A stretch of 64,000 nt of DNA from Bacteroidales bacterium M2 (GCA_001689415.1 LUJM01000007.1:43978-107977); one strand, 5' to 3'. Counted from the first letter of the stretch, positions 1 to 9,079 are shown. Numbers and translations are program-made. Notes: generated by a model not told the origin, from the letters alone.

Positions 1-211
1 GGAATCCCTTGCCTGAACAATAAATTACTCTTATACCATCCAAGGTAATCCATTCATCTGTTGGAACTGCATTGTTAACGCTAATATGAGTTGTGACAAC
101 TGATACTTGATGCCCGGATTTAACCAATGCTTTGGCAAGCCAATATACCGCATTTGCTGGTCCTCCTAATTTCGAAGGGTAAAAAAGCTGACTTGAAATA
201 AAAATCTTCAT
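1..211 (-). CDS. Glycosyltransferase family 4, N-terminal part (runs off window)
   Basis: The first 70 codons of a gene read leftwards from an ATG at 211; the rest lies beyond position 1. The translation begins MKIFISSQLFYPSKLGGPAN and continues through AVYWLAKALVKSGHQVSVVT. This is the usual GT4 (GT-B fold) N-terminus: a first beta strand, then a glycine-rich loop and a helix, then a second strand, as in WcaI/PimB-like capsule glycosyltransferases. It starts 3 bases after the stop of the upstream glycosyltransferase, so it belongs to the same operon. The sugar donor cannot be told from this fragment. Confidence 0.8.
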   Translation of the reverse strand, partial: MKIFISSQLFYPSKLGGPANAVYWLAKALVKSGHQVSVVTTHISVNNAVPTDEWITLDGIRVIYCSGKGF

Positions 212-214
212 TGC

Positions 215-1195
215 TTAATCTAAAGAGTTGTATACTTTATTCCATGCTCCCATTAAAGCAGAGATTTCATGTCTTTCAGAATTCGACAGCCCGAAATCAA
301 TTAGTGAGTGCTGAAGATCTTCATCTTTCACTAATTTCGAGATTCCGTCTTTTATAGCTTCAACGCTGTATGGATCAACATAAATGGCAGCGTTTCCACC
401 AACCTCCTTCAGTACAGGGATATTAGAGCAAATTACTGGACGACCAGCCTTATTTGCTTCTAAAAGAGGCATCCCAAATCCTTCAAACAAAGAACAAAAG
501 AGGACAAGATCACAATTGTAATACTCTTGTCTTAATTCTTCATCGCTGAGATTGTATTTATTTGTAACATCTATTTGCAATTTTTCAATTAAATCGCTTT
601 GTATTTTTGAGAGTTTGCCGATAATTGTGACACGACAGTCAAAAATTGATAAGGCTTCAAGTGTTCGCTCTAAGTTTTTGTTTTGTTTGGTGCCGATAAT
701 TAAGGCTTTGAATTTTGCGCCAAAACTTTTTGCCGGTATATGTTTGATGTTCGGATCGACACTATTGTGAATTACAATTATATCATCTCGTTTTGTGTAT
801 TTCTGAACATGTTTTTTGGTTTCTTCGCTAATGCATACGATTCTATCAGCGATTCTAAATGGTATTGTATACCACAGCATTTTTTTTATGTAATACTTGA
901 TGTTTTTTTTAGTATTGTAATCAAGTGTTACTGTGTCATGAACTGTTAATACTGTTTTACAGCCAATAAGGGAAAGCAAACAATAATGAATATCACCTGT
1001 AATATGATGGATTGCTTTCTTATCTCTATGTTTAAGAACAAATATTAGGTTTTTAAACAAATCCTGTAAACCGGCACCTGACGATGGAACTGATAATTCT
1101 TCTTTATTGTCAGTGTTCTCGATAATAGGACGAGCAACCTTATCAATACTGAAACCGGCTTTCTTATTGCGTTGAATGAATATGACCTTTCTCAT
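215..1195 (-). CDS. Glycosyltransferase family 4 (capsule locus A)
   Basis: A 326-residue GT-B glycosyltransferase expected to add one sugar to the undecaprenyl-linked repeat unit at the cytoplasmic face. The C-terminal donor-binding half carries EGFGMPLLEA at residues 238-247, the EX7E-type signature of GT4 retaining enzymes. It is preceded by the Rossmann segment ALIIGTKQNKNLERTLEA, typical of a mannosyl- or rhamnosyl-transferase. The N-terminal half is short for the family (typical length 350-400), but HDTVTLDY and IADRIVCISEETK are normal acceptor-domain landmarks. The start overlaps the stop of the upstream gene by 4 bases (ATGA), so translation is probably coupled. Donor and acceptor are unknown. 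Confidence 0.85.
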   Translation of the reverse strand: MRKVIFIQRNKKAGFSIDKVARPIIENTDNKEELSVPSSGAGLQDLFKNLIFVLKHRDKKAIHHITGDIHYCLLSLIGCKTVLTVHDTVTLDYNTKKNIKYYIKKMLWYTIPFRIADRIVCISEETKKHVQKYTKRDDIIVIHNSVDPNIKHIPAKSFGAKFKALIIGTKQNKNLERTLEALSIFDCRVTIIGKLSKIQSDLIEKLQIDVTNKYNLSDEELRQEYYNCDLVLFCSLFEGFGMPLLEANKAGRPVICSNIPVLKEVGGNAAIYVDPYSVEAIKDGISKLVKDEDLQHSLIDFGLSNSERHEISALMGAWNKVYNSLD

Positions 1196-2211
1196 AGTTC
1201 AGATACCGTTTTTAACAGATATTTTGCTAAGTGATCATATGTATAGTGTTCCAGGAAATGTGAATATATTTTATTCGCTATCTCATGGCGTTCATCGGCA
1301 TGATACAGATAATACTTTATCTTATCAATAGCGTCGTTCGTATCCTTGAATGAAACTGTCTCAGGATCAACAGGTAGTAATTCTGCTAGTATTGGTCGAT
1401 AATCACATAACTGGAATGCTCCGCAGCCGTTTGCCTCAAAGAATCTACAATTCACTGATTCAACTTCAGCAAAATGTAGGTTATTTAAAACTATTCTGGA
1501 TCCATATAAAACCTTGGCCTTTTCTTCTCCAACAATGTATTTCCCAGTACAATATGGAGCAAGTGTATTATCGAAAAAACGATGGGGTACAACGCCATAT
1601 AGTTTAATGTCAATACCTCCACGTATGATTTCTCCCAACATTCTAGTTCGGTAAGGATAAAGGGTTCCGTATGTAGCAACATCGATATCAAGTTCCCTTT
1701 CAAGGTCAGGTTTTTCAATCATCGGCTTTGGGTTGTATCGATGATTGAAAGCTTCGGTATACGGAAATGTATTTAAGTGCATATTATCCGTCATAAAACG
1801 GAGCATATACTTATCTTTAGTAAACCATGCATCATAATTCCCAGCAAATACTTGCTGATAACCCAATGTCGTCATTTGATCTGGATTCACATGTATAACA
1901 ACATTGGATGACGACTTTACATTATCAATAAAAGATGGGTGAATGTCCTTATAAAGACAAACAATCAAGTCTGGGTTGAATGACTTAACATTATTCGACA
2001 ATGTTTTGAATCTCCGCGCATCATACTTATCATTGCTTGTCCGGAGGAATTTGTCCACAGACTGGGCATATGGTCTCAACGACTTGTTCTTGAATAATGC
2101 AAAAGAGTATATATCAAAAATTATAACGTCATGACCTAGATGCATAAATGCATCTTTAAGGTGAAACTCCATTGAGTCTGCTCGGTCAGCTCCTATTATT
2201 GCAATTTTCAT
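1192..2211 (-). CDS. CgeB-like glycosyltransferase (capsule locus A)
   Basis: A 339-residue protein with the layout of the CgeB / DUF3880-plus-Glyco_trans_1_2 family. A Rossmann-like N-terminus (MKIAIIGADRADSMEFHL) is followed by a segment with DLIVCLYKDIHPSF and the HVNPDQ stretch. The C-terminal GT-B domain contains ATYGTLYPYRTRML near residue 180 and SVNCRFFEANGCGAFQLCDY near 250-270. The last motif (R-x-FE-x-x-x-CGAFxL) is the hallmark of the family. It probably transfers a sugar to the growing capsule unit. It overlaps both neighbours by 4 bases, which places it inside the locus A operon. Substrate is not predictable. Confidence 0.8.
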   Translation of the reverse strand: MKIAIIGADRADSMEFHLKDAFMHLGHDVIIFDIYSFALFKNKSLRPYAQSVDKFLRTSNDKYDARRFKTLSNNVKSFNPDLIVCLYKDIHPSFIDNVKSSSNVVIHVNPDQMTTLGYQQVFAGNYDAWFTKDKYMLRFMTDNMHLNTFPYTEAFNHRYNPKPMIEKPDLERELDIDVATYGTLYPYRTRMLGEIIRGGIDIKLYGVVPHRFFDNTLAPYCTGKYIVGEEKAKVLYGSRIVLNNLHFAEVESVNCRFFEANGCGAFQLCDYRPILAELLPVDPETVSFKDTNDAIDKIKYYLYHADERHEIANKIYSHFLEHYTYDHLAKYLLKTVSEL

Positions 2212-3542
2212 CGTGCAACTAATTTATTAATAGTGTGTCGTTTAGTAAATAAACTTATAAATTGTGTTACAATCCATACAAGAGTCATCCTGAACACTAA
2301 AACCTTCATCAATGCATAATAGGAATACATATAGGATAGTACTCCATTATAAAGTATAAAAAGCATTAGAATCATTGACAGCAATTGATTCCTTTTCCAT
2401 AAGCGTGTGGTAAACTTTTCTAAATAAGAAAAAAACATGGCAAAGGCAAAGGAATAAACAAAGAGGCCTATATATCCAAATCTAGAATAACTGTCAGCAA
2501 AAACAGGCCACTCAACTGAGGTTGTAGCGTTAACGGCAAAACCATATCTTGTTGCCACGCCAGTGCCGTATCCAGCATTCCCACGCTCTTCTCTATTAAT
2601 TTCTCTACCGGAATCGCCAGCCAATGAGACTATGGAAATGACTTCATCCATCATGGAATCATCATACCGATAATCTACTCTATCCGGTGTCATAAATACA
2701 GCAGCAGGATTCGCTTCTATTAACATTCGTCCCAAGGAAGATCTTAACTCCTCACCATCATCCTTTTCATTGGATTTGTAGTTTAAGCCTATATTCCATA
2801 GCATTTCAATATTATCCATGTTTACTTCCAATCCGCGGCCCTGTATAGTACGAAAATCTGAGATTAATGATAAAATTGGAAATGATATAAAGGCGATAAA
2901 TGAGTATGTTATTAATTGCCTTTTGAAGAGACGTTTGTTTTCCTTTATTGAAATCATATATCCTATAACAAGGAATATTATAGGGAACAAAGCCGTTCCT
3001 CGGCTACCTTGGACAGCGTGAAAAATGAAATTAACTCCAAGGGCGAATATCCATAAGAATTTATTAAATCTATTCAGTTTTGCCCATATTAATCCGATCA
3101 AAGCCGTTGAAAATGAGAATGAAAGTGCTAAAACAGCGATGTAATATGCGATATCGAGGCTTGAAATAATGGTAAATGAAAAGAGTACTAAGAAGTAAAG
3201 CGAAACTATATTTAAATTGTAAAACTCACTTAATTTATTAATTCTTTCATTTAGGCTTAGATTTATTCCTCGCTTGAAAAAATAGTTCGATAGCCTCTGT
3301 CCAAAGTATATGCCAAGATTCGCTAAAACACATGCTAAACCAAAACTTGGTAATGTTTCGGAAAGAAAAATGCCATTGTATAGTTTATAACCGTCATCGA
3401 ATGCAACTAAAATAAGCGCGATTGATAATTCTAATGTATAGAAAAATGAATAGAACAAGTTAAGGAATCCGCCAGAGGAAATCCGCTTTATTTGTTTGAT
3501 AAGGAACAAACACAATATTATTGATAATATCGCAATAATCAT
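2208..3542 (-). CDS. O-antigen/capsule polymerase, Wzy-like membrane protein
   Basis: A 444-residue, strongly hydrophobic protein with roughly ten or more predicted membrane segments spread over its length. A long, charged, extracytoplasmic loop lies around residues 240-340 and contains the Asp/Glu/Arg-rich stretch with NREERGNAGYGTG. This layout of many helices with one large periplasmic loop is that of Wzy polymerases, which join flipped repeat units in the periplasm. Wzy proteins share little sequence, so the call rests on topology and on position next to a flippase. The start follows the flippase stop by 6 bases, and the stop overlaps the CgeB-like gene. It is the only polymerase candidate in locus A. 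Confidence 0.75.
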   Translation of the reverse strand: MIIAILSIILCLFLIKQIKRISSGGFLNLFYSFFYTLELSIALILVAFDDGYKLYNGIFLSETLPSFGLACVLANLGIYFGQRLSNYFFKRGINLSLNERINKLSEFYNLNIVSLYFLVLFSFTIISSLDIAYYIAVLALSFSFSTALIGLIWAKLNRFNKFLWIFALGVNFIFHAVQGSRGTALFPIIFLVIGYMISIKENKRLFKRQLITYSFIAFISFPILSLISDFRTIQGRGLEVNMDNIEMLWNIGLNYKSNEKDDGEELRSSLGRMLIEANPAAVFMTPDRVDYRYDDSMMDEVISIVSLAGDSGREINREERGNAGYGTGVATRYGFAVNATTSVEWPVFADSYSRFGYIGLFVYSFAFAMFFSYLEKFTTRLWKRNQLLSMILMLFILYNGVLSYMYSYYALMKVLVFRMTLVWIVTQFISLFTKRHTINKLVAR

Positions 3543-3548
3543 ACTTAT

Positions 3549-4967
3549 CTATATAAATTTCTTTAGGAGGAAGTATGGTTCTCTTTTTTTGAAAAAGATA
3601 AATACCATCACTAAGTATGCTCCAATACCCAACAAAGTAGATAAAAGTATTTGAATCCAATAATTCTCAATCAAGCAAATAGGAATGTATGCAACTATAC
3701 TAGCAAACATTGCAGATAGTAAATAAGGTATAGCTAATTTTAGTTGCTGCCTAAATGTAAAGCCAATGGTGTTTTCTGCGACCTTATTTGTAATATAAAA
3801 CTGAACGAGAGTTTGAACTGCGTCTGCTAAAGCAACCGCGATTATTCCAAAAGGTAAGGCCGCAAATACAAGGACAATCTTCAACAAAAGCTTAAAAAAT
3901 TGTTGTTTAAGGCATAAGTCGCTTCGACCTTTTGCATTGAGATTCTGTTCTGTTGTAATCGCCAAAAGAGCTAAAATTCGTCCGATACACAATATTTGAA
4001 ATATTGGAACTGCGTCTATCCATTTATCTGTTAAAAGGAGAATAATCAATGGTTTCGCCTCAACTGCAAGCCAAAAATAGAGTGGTATAACCAAAAAAGC
4101 TTGTAGCTCCAAAGCATTCAAATATAATCTATTATAGCGCTCTATATTGTCTTTTTCAGCCGAAAGTGCTGGAAAAGTGACAGTAGTGACAAGTGAGCCT
4201 ATACACGATGTTGGAAATGTTGCAAATTGACCACTTCTTGAAAATAATCCAAGATTATAAGGTGTTAAAAACTTTCCAATAAGTGTTGCAATTCCTTCGT
4301 CAGTAAACTTTGTTATTATACTTGTCGCAAACAAATTAACACCATAACGGTAAAGCTTTTTAAACGATGATAGTACAAAGCAAAATTTAGGCACCCATTT
4401 ACTTTTAATTAGCATAAGTAATGCCAATATTAAGCTTCTGCTCAGCATTTGACCAATTAAAGCCCATACTCCGGCTCCAATGATAGCTAAAGCAATACCA
4501 ATTATTGCGCTGAAAATGTTTGCGGCAAGATTTGCAGTTGCTAATGATTTGAAATTTAAATTGATTTTTAGAATTGCGGTTGGTACGACTGCAACTGAAT
4601 TAGCCAGCAAAACGATTGATGCAATTCTTAAATATTCTGTTAAGCCTTTTAACGAATAAAACTGCTCAATGTATGGGGCAATTACAAACAGAAGGCTAAA
4701 GATAATCCCACTAATGACTGCATTAAATATAAATGTCGTATTTAAATCATCTTTATCTATTTTATTAAAATAGATCAATGAATTGCCAAGACCACTATCT
4801 ATAAATACTTGAGCTATATTTACAAACACCAGTAAAATGGCTAATACGCCAAATTCTTCAGGCGAAATTAGTCGGGAAATTACAATACTTACAGCTAGTT
4901 GAATAAATTGATTCGAAAACCTCTCAACAGCTGTCCATTTAGCCCCTTTAATGATTTGAGACCCCAT
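3549..4967 (-). CDS. Polysaccharide flippase (Wzx/WzxC-like, MOP superfamily)
   Basis: A 472-residue polytopic membrane protein with the evenly spaced 12 to 14 helices of the MOP flippases. The N-terminus (MGSQIIKGAKWTAVERFSNQ) and the early helix ending in ISPEEFGVLAILLVFVNIAQ match the WzxC/lipopolysaccharide biosynthesis branch, as does the G-L-G-N motif in IDSGLGNSLIYF. It should flip the lipid-linked repeat unit from the cytoplasm to the periplasm for the polymerase encoded next. It starts 9 bases after the manC stop and is co-transcribed with it. Base composition is AT-rich compared with the core genes at 9.4-18.8 kb, as is usual for exchanged capsule cassettes. Confidence 0.88.
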   Translation of the reverse strand: MGSQIIKGAKWTAVERFSNQFIQLAVSIVISRLISPEEFGVLAILLVFVNIAQVFIDSGLGNSLIYFNKIDKDDLNTTFIFNAVISGIIFSLLFVIAPYIEQFYSLKGLTEYLRIASIVLLANSVAVVPTAILKINLNFKSLATANLAANIFSAIIGIALAIIGAGVWALIGQMLSRSLILALLMLIKSKWVPKFCFVLSSFKKLYRYGVNLFATSIITKFTDEGIATLIGKFLTPYNLGLFSRSGQFATFPTSCIGSLVTTVTFPALSAEKDNIERYNRLYLNALELQAFLVIPLYFWLAVEAKPLIILLLTDKWIDAVPIFQILCIGRILALLAITTEQNLNAKGRSDLCLKQQFFKLLLKIVLVFAALPFGIIAVALADAVQTLVQFYITNKVAENTIGFTFRQQLKLAIPYLLSAMFASIVAYIPICLIENYWIQILLSTLLGIGAYLVMVFIFFKKREPYFLLKKFI

Positions 4968-4976
4968 TATTATATC

Positions 4977-6314
4977 TTACCAGAACCATTCAAATCGTTC
5001 AATATCAGATTCCACTAAATCAGTTCCAAATTGAACTTCTATAAAGGTTAATCTGTTATTGGCTCGAATAGCATGTTTTTGACCTGCTTTAATGTTTAAA
5101 ACATCGCCGGCTTTTACGGGGATAACTTTTCCGTTTAAAACAAAATCACCGACACCATCAACAATAGTCCAAACCTCGTCCCTATGACTATGAACTTGAT
5201 AGCTTATGTATTTTCCGGGCTTCAGTACAATCTGTTTGGTAAGTTGTGAATAACCCGAGTCAAAAGTCTGTTGATCAATGACTTTATATTCGCCCCAACG
5301 TCGTTCTTCGTATAAAGGTCTCGTTGCAACTTGTTCAACATACGGTTTTAAGTTCTCAGATTTAGACTTGTCAAGTACCAGAATGCCATCATAAGTTGAT
5401 ATAATAGCTATATTGCTTAACCCTGAACACAAAACGGGAGTGTTCAACTCATTGATTATATTGGTGTTTTGGCAGTCACTTGTAAGTAGTCCGTTACCAA
5501 TAACAGGACGCTTAATTTCAGATAAGAAGGATGACCATGTGCCTAAGTCCTCCCATTTACCGGAATATGTGATTACCTTAACATCATTTGCTTTTTCAAC
5601 AACTTCGTAGTCAAATGAAATTTTGGGGAGCAATGTGAAATTATCATATATATAATCGAACGATATATCTGATAAATATTTCTTTATTACATCAATTAAA
5701 TAACCAAGTTTGAATCCAAAGACACCCCCATTCCATAATGCTCCTTGTCTTAAATATTTAGTGGCGGTCTCTATATCAGGTTTTTCTTTGAAATGTAATA
5801 CATTTGCACTACCATCAGAATCTTTTGCAGAGGGAATGATATAACCGTATTTTGTAGATGGATTAGTTGGCTGAATTCCCATTAGCACGAGGTCCGCATT
5901 AGAAGTAGTGATACATTCACCAATTCTCTTAATTGTGTCAAAATAAGTTTGTTCTACCAATTGATCACATGGCAAGACAATTATTGGCTCACTTACATCA
6001 CATTTTTTTTTCGTAAATAAATATGAACATGCCAATACAATTGCAGCAAAAGTATCCCTTCTTTCTGGCTCCGCAAGAATTGATATGTTTTCTCCAATCT
6101 GGCTTATGAACGAGTCTCGTTGTAATGTATTTGTAGATATTAGAATATCATCATTTAAACCTGCTTCACATAACTGGCCATATATATGTTGTGCCATGGA
6201 TTGTAGAGATCCATCAGATGTCTCAAGCAATTTTATAAATTGCTTAGAACGAGCTTCGTTAGAGAGGGGCCAAAGACGTCGCCCAGACCCCCCCGATAGT
6301 AATATTAGTTTCAT
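4977..6314 (-). CDS. manC: Mannose-1-phosphate guanylyltransferase with C-terminal cupin
   Basis: Makes GDP-mannose from mannose-1-phosphate and GTP, the donor for mannose, fucose or related sugars. The nucleotidyltransferase signature GGSGRRLWPLS is at residues 8-18. HFKEKP lies near residue 174 and supplies the expected substrate-binding Lys. WGEY near residue 340 opens the cupin region, followed by the phosphomannose isomerase type II-like cupin with HSHRDEVWTIVDG. At 445 residues it is slightly shorter than the usual 470, but both domains are represented. Its start overlaps the dehydrogenase stop by one base. No manB or GDP-mannose-modifying gene is in the window, so mannose itself may be used or the partners lie elsewhere. 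Confidence 0.9.
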   Translation of the reverse strand: MKLILLSGGSGRRLWPLSNEARSKQFIKLLETSDGSLQSMAQHIYGQLCEAGLNDDILISTNTLQRDSFISQIGENISILAEPERRDTFAAIVLACSYLFTKKKCDVSEPIIVLPCDQLVEQTYFDTIKRIGECITTSNADLVLMGIQPTNPSTKYGYIIPSAKDSDGSANVLHFKEKPDIETATKYLRQGALWNGGVFGFKLGYLIDVIKKYLSDISFDYIYDNFTLLPKISFDYEVVEKANDVKVITYSGKWEDLGTWSSFLSEIKRPVIGNGLLTSDCQNTNIINELNTPVLCSGLSNIAIISTYDGILVLDKSKSENLKPYVEQVATRPLYEERRWGEYKVIDQQTFDSGYSQLTKQIVLKPGKYISYQVHSHRDEVWTIVDGVGDFVLNGKVIPVKAGDVLNIKAGQKHAIRANNRLTFIEVQFGTDLVESDIERFEWFW

Positions 6315-7594
6315 TACAGTCTTGCGTCTACATCCTCTCGATTAAGAACGCCTTTTACGTCATAGACAACACCATTCACTTTGTCGTTGAGAAGGCTACG
6401 AATGTCTATACCCAGGAATTCTTTGTGAGCAACTCCAAGGATTATTGCGTCGTACTTTTCATTCGTAGGAAGAGTATCTACAACATCAATCGCATATTCA
6501 TGTTTGACAGCATCTTGGCTTGCCCAAGGATCGTAGACGGTTAAGTTTGAGGTATATTCTGCCAGTGTTTGATAGATATCTACAATCTTAGTATTTCGAA
6601 TATCAGGACAATTTTCTTTGAAGGTTATGCCTAAAAGGAGAATCTTGGCGTCCTTAACCCTTAACCCCTTAAGATTCATTGCCTTAATGGTTTGGTTTGC
6701 CACATAGGCTCCCATACCATCATTGAGACGACGCGCTGAGAACATCACGCGGGGAAGAACTCCATATACCTGAGCCTTCTGAATCAGATAATAAGGGTCA
6801 ACTGAAATACAATGGCCGCCGACAAGTCCGGGAGACAGTTTAATGAAGTTCCATTTTGAAGATGCGGCTTCAATCACATCATGAGTATCGATGCCCATTG
6901 CATTGAAAATCTTTGCAAGTTCATTCATGAATGCAATGTTGACATCTCGCTGTGAGTTTTCGATGATCTTGGAAGCTTCTGCCACCTTGATTGAGGGAGC
7001 TTTATGGGTTCCGTTTACAAGAACCGAGTTGTATACTCCATCTACTATGTCTGCTATTTCAGGAGTAGAACCAGATGTCACTTTCTTGATTTTTTCAACT
7101 GTATGAAGCTTGTCTCCAGGATTGATTCGCTCAGGTGAATAACCGGCAAAGAAATCCTCGTTGAATTTAAGACCACTTATATGTTCTACAACAGGCAAAC
7201 ATTCTTCCTCGGTAACGCCAGGATATACAGTCGATTCGTAAACGACAATATCTCCCTTTGAAATAACCTTACCCACAGTCTCTGATGCACCCCAAAGAGG
7301 CTTGAGGTCTGGACGATTGTTGTCATCTACTGGAGTTGGGACTGCAACAACATAGAAATTGCAATCTTGGATTTCATCGAGATTTGTTGTGCAACGGAAT
7401 CCATGATTATTAATTGCGTCCTGGAGAAGCTCGTCGCTCACTTCAAGAGTAGCGTCATGACCGCTGTTGAGAGCGTCAACACGCTTTTGGTTCATGTCGA
7501 ATCCGATTGTTGAATATTTGGTTGAGAAAAGCCGAGCCAACGGCAAGCCAACATAGCCTAAACCAATGACACAAATTTTGAGTTCTTTTTCCAT
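6314..7594 (-). CDS. UDP-N-acetyl-hexosamine 6-dehydrogenase (TviB/WbpO type)
   Basis: A 426-residue nucleotide-sugar dehydrogenase that oxidises C6 of a UDP-HexNAc in two NAD-dependent steps to give a UDP-HexNAc uronic acid. The NAD-binding motif GLGYVGLPLA is at residues 11-20, and the catalytic Cys is about residue 262 in GGHCISVDPYYL. The sequence FDMNQKRVDALNSGHDATLE is the signature of the TviB/WbpO/WbpA branch (GlcNAc or GalNAc) rather than UDP-glucose dehydrogenase. It is the first intact gene of locus A after upxY and the pyruvyl transferase remnant, and it would make the capsule acidic. GlcNAc versus GalNAc specificity cannot be read from sequence alone. Confidence 0.88.
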   Translation of the reverse strand: MEKELKICVIGLGYVGLPLARLFSTKYSTIGFDMNQKRVDALNSGHDATLEVSDELLQDAINNHGFRCTTNLDEIQDCNFYVVAVPTPVDDNNRPDLKPLWGASETVGKVISKGDIVVYESTVYPGVTEEECLPVVEHISGLKFNEDFFAGYSPERINPGDKLHTVEKIKKVTSGSTPEIADIVDGVYNSVLVNGTHKAPSIKVAEASKIIENSQRDVNIAFMNELAKIFNAMGIDTHDVIEAASSKWNFIKLSPGLVGGHCISVDPYYLIQKAQVYGVLPRVMFSARRLNDGMGAYVANQTIKAMNLKGLRVKDAKILLLGITFKENCPDIRNTKIVDIYQTLAEYTSNLTVYDPWASQDAVKHEYAIDVVDTLPTNEKYDAIILGVAHKEFLGIDIRSLLNDKVNGVVYDVKGVLNREDVDARL

Positions 7595-8075
7595 TTATAA
7601 ATGTTTAGTATTTATGTTTTTCTTAAATTGGGAGTTCAATCAGAATTAGATGTGTTTCACATATAGAAGCAAGGTAACGTTGGTTATTGAGAGCGTTTGC
7701 GATGCGGCGGGAGTAAACTGTGTAGTCAGTGAGTTAGTGGCTATGTTGTTCGGATCGGTGCATTATAGTCAGTTGCCGTTTTACTGAATATACAGCCTTT
7801 TACCACCTAATAAACCTTCCATGCTTTATTGAGGATTCGCGCTTATGATATCCCCGACGGAATTATCTTAACTAATAAGAGCATGCGCAGAGTCATTTAT
7901 CACATCAACATAATTGAAGCAAACTGTTGATAATTTTATTACGGTGTCTGAGATTGAGAACATAACAATGCAAATATTCAGCGTAGAATCTGTACATATT
8001 CCGGCCCGACTTCTACTGCGGCTGTTATGAGGTCTGGCAACTCTATTATGAGGTGTCGTTTCTCATGCCTCCAAA
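7595..8075. other. Gene-free stretch inside locus A
   Basis: No credible coding region was found on either strand across these 481 bases. On the leftward strand, the continuation of the upstream pyruvyl transferase remnant is closed by many stops in all frames. The stretch is AT-rich and probably decayed gene sequence left by an internal deletion. No strong terminator hairpin was seen, so transcription from upxY may pass through to the dehydrogenase at 7594. Confidence 0.5.
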
Positions 8076-8213
8076 TCACCCGAGAATTGTAACCGCATCA
8101 AAGCCAATGTTTCGTAAATATTTATTTAACGCGTAGGTTTGCAAAGCAGAGCCATAATTGTAGGCTCCGGAATAAGTTATAATTGCCACCTTACGAAAAT
8201 TATGATGAGCCAT
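8076..8213 (-). pseudogene. Remnant of polysaccharide pyruvyl transferase (N-terminal 45 residues)
   Basis: An ATG at 8213 opens a 45-codon frame ending at a TGA at 8076-8078. It contains VAIITYSGAYNYGSALQTYA followed by LNKYLRNIGFDAVTI. This is the characteristic start of the polysaccharide pyruvyl transferase family (CsaB/WcaK-like), in which a first strand leads into an NYGxxLQxYAL helix. Family members run about 350-400 residues, so this is a truncated relic, and no recognisable continuation is found downstream. It sits where the first biosynthetic gene after upxY would be expected. It could encode a short peptide but not a working enzyme. Confidence 0.75.
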
Positions 8214-8366
8214 TATGATGTTATAATAGTTTTATTTCGTCCCTAAATATAAGTAAAATAGGCATCTATTGCTGGCAAAAACAATCACCGGAATAAAGAG
8301 TAGCACCTCAAAAGCAGTTTCGACGTAAAAACCAATAAGATAACGCAAAACCGCTCGATCTCCGCA

Positions 8367-8909
8367 TCACTCTATCCTCTCCAGCAAATCGGGGTGGATG
8401 AAGGGGAGCATGACCATGCAGATGCCTTCGATTTTGACTACTACGTGCTTATTCTTCTTTACGCGCTGCACATAGCCCGTTAAGCCTCGGTAGCGCCCGC
8501 CGACCACCCTTACGTGCTCGTTTTCTTTGAAGTCAAGGTTATTATAAATCTCGCAACCTGAGGTATCGTCTGAGGTCAGTAGATAAAGCAAATCTATCGA
8601 ACTTTGTGGGATAACTTGGATTCTATTATCGGTCGGGAAACGGTATATCCAGAATTTTATAGCTTTCTCCGGATTCTTACGGCCTTCATCCTCAAGGGCA
8701 AGAGCGGTTTGCCTATTTGTCTTTATAAATAACACATGCGGTATTACAGCCCTGATACGCAACTTATTATTTGAACCTGCAACAGTCTCTTTCGGAAAAA
8801 AGACTTCATCGCAAAAAGGCTTCAGTTCCTCTTCTGCCCTGAAATCCTGGCGGGTTCTTATCGCGAACCACTCCGATTTTTGACTGTGTTCTAATGGTTT
8901 TTCGTTCAT
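8367..8909 (-). CDS. upxY: UpxY-family transcription antiterminator of locus A
   Basis: A 180-residue NusG paralogue. The N-terminal NGN-like domain covers roughly residues 10-115, with the UpxY hallmark WFAIRTRQDFRAEE near residue 14 and VIPHVLFIKT near 55. A C-terminal KOW domain follows from about 128 (ENEHVRVVGGRYRGLTGYV). In Bacteroides, the UpxY encoded first in each capsule operon binds RNA polymerase in the 5' leader and prevents premature termination across that operon. It is a close paralogue of the protein encoded at 40699-41241: same length, near-identical C-terminal 50 residues. No UpxZ partner follows it. Its expression should depend on the invertible promoter upstream. Confidence 0.92.
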   Translation of the reverse strand: MNEKPLEHSQKSEWFAIRTRQDFRAEEELKPFCDEVFFPKETVAGSNNKLRIRAVIPHVLFIKTNRQTALALEDEGRKNPEKAIKFWIYRFPTDNRIQVIPQSSIDLLYLLTSDDTSGCEIYNNLDFKENEHVRVVGGRYRGLTGYVQRVKKNKHVVVKIEGICMVMLPFIHPDLLERIE

Positions 8910-8970
8910 ATCAGACTATACCTCACCTTCCTGTACGACAGCCGGCATAAACCTTCATCGTACATTACCC

Positions 8971-9044
8971 ACAACCGTCCGCCTACATTCGCTTCGGATC
9001 TCAGGAACGAGCCTATACAGGAGCTTTCCCTGTGGTTGTTTTGC
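8971..9044 (-). promoter_or_regulatory. Conserved upxY 5' leader element, copy A
   Basis: A 74-base block that recurs with the same length upstream of the second upxY (41300-41373) with only 6 mismatches by eye. In the transcript the ends are complementary (ACAACC and GGTTGT), so the block can close as one long stem-loop. It starts 62 bases upstream of the upxY ATG. UpxY proteins are known to act in the 5' leaders of their operons, so this is the likely recognition or attenuation element. That role is inferred from conservation and position. Confidence 0.7.
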
Positions 9045-9079
9045 TTTGTGAGTACTCAAAAAGCAGTGAAATTTTAATG

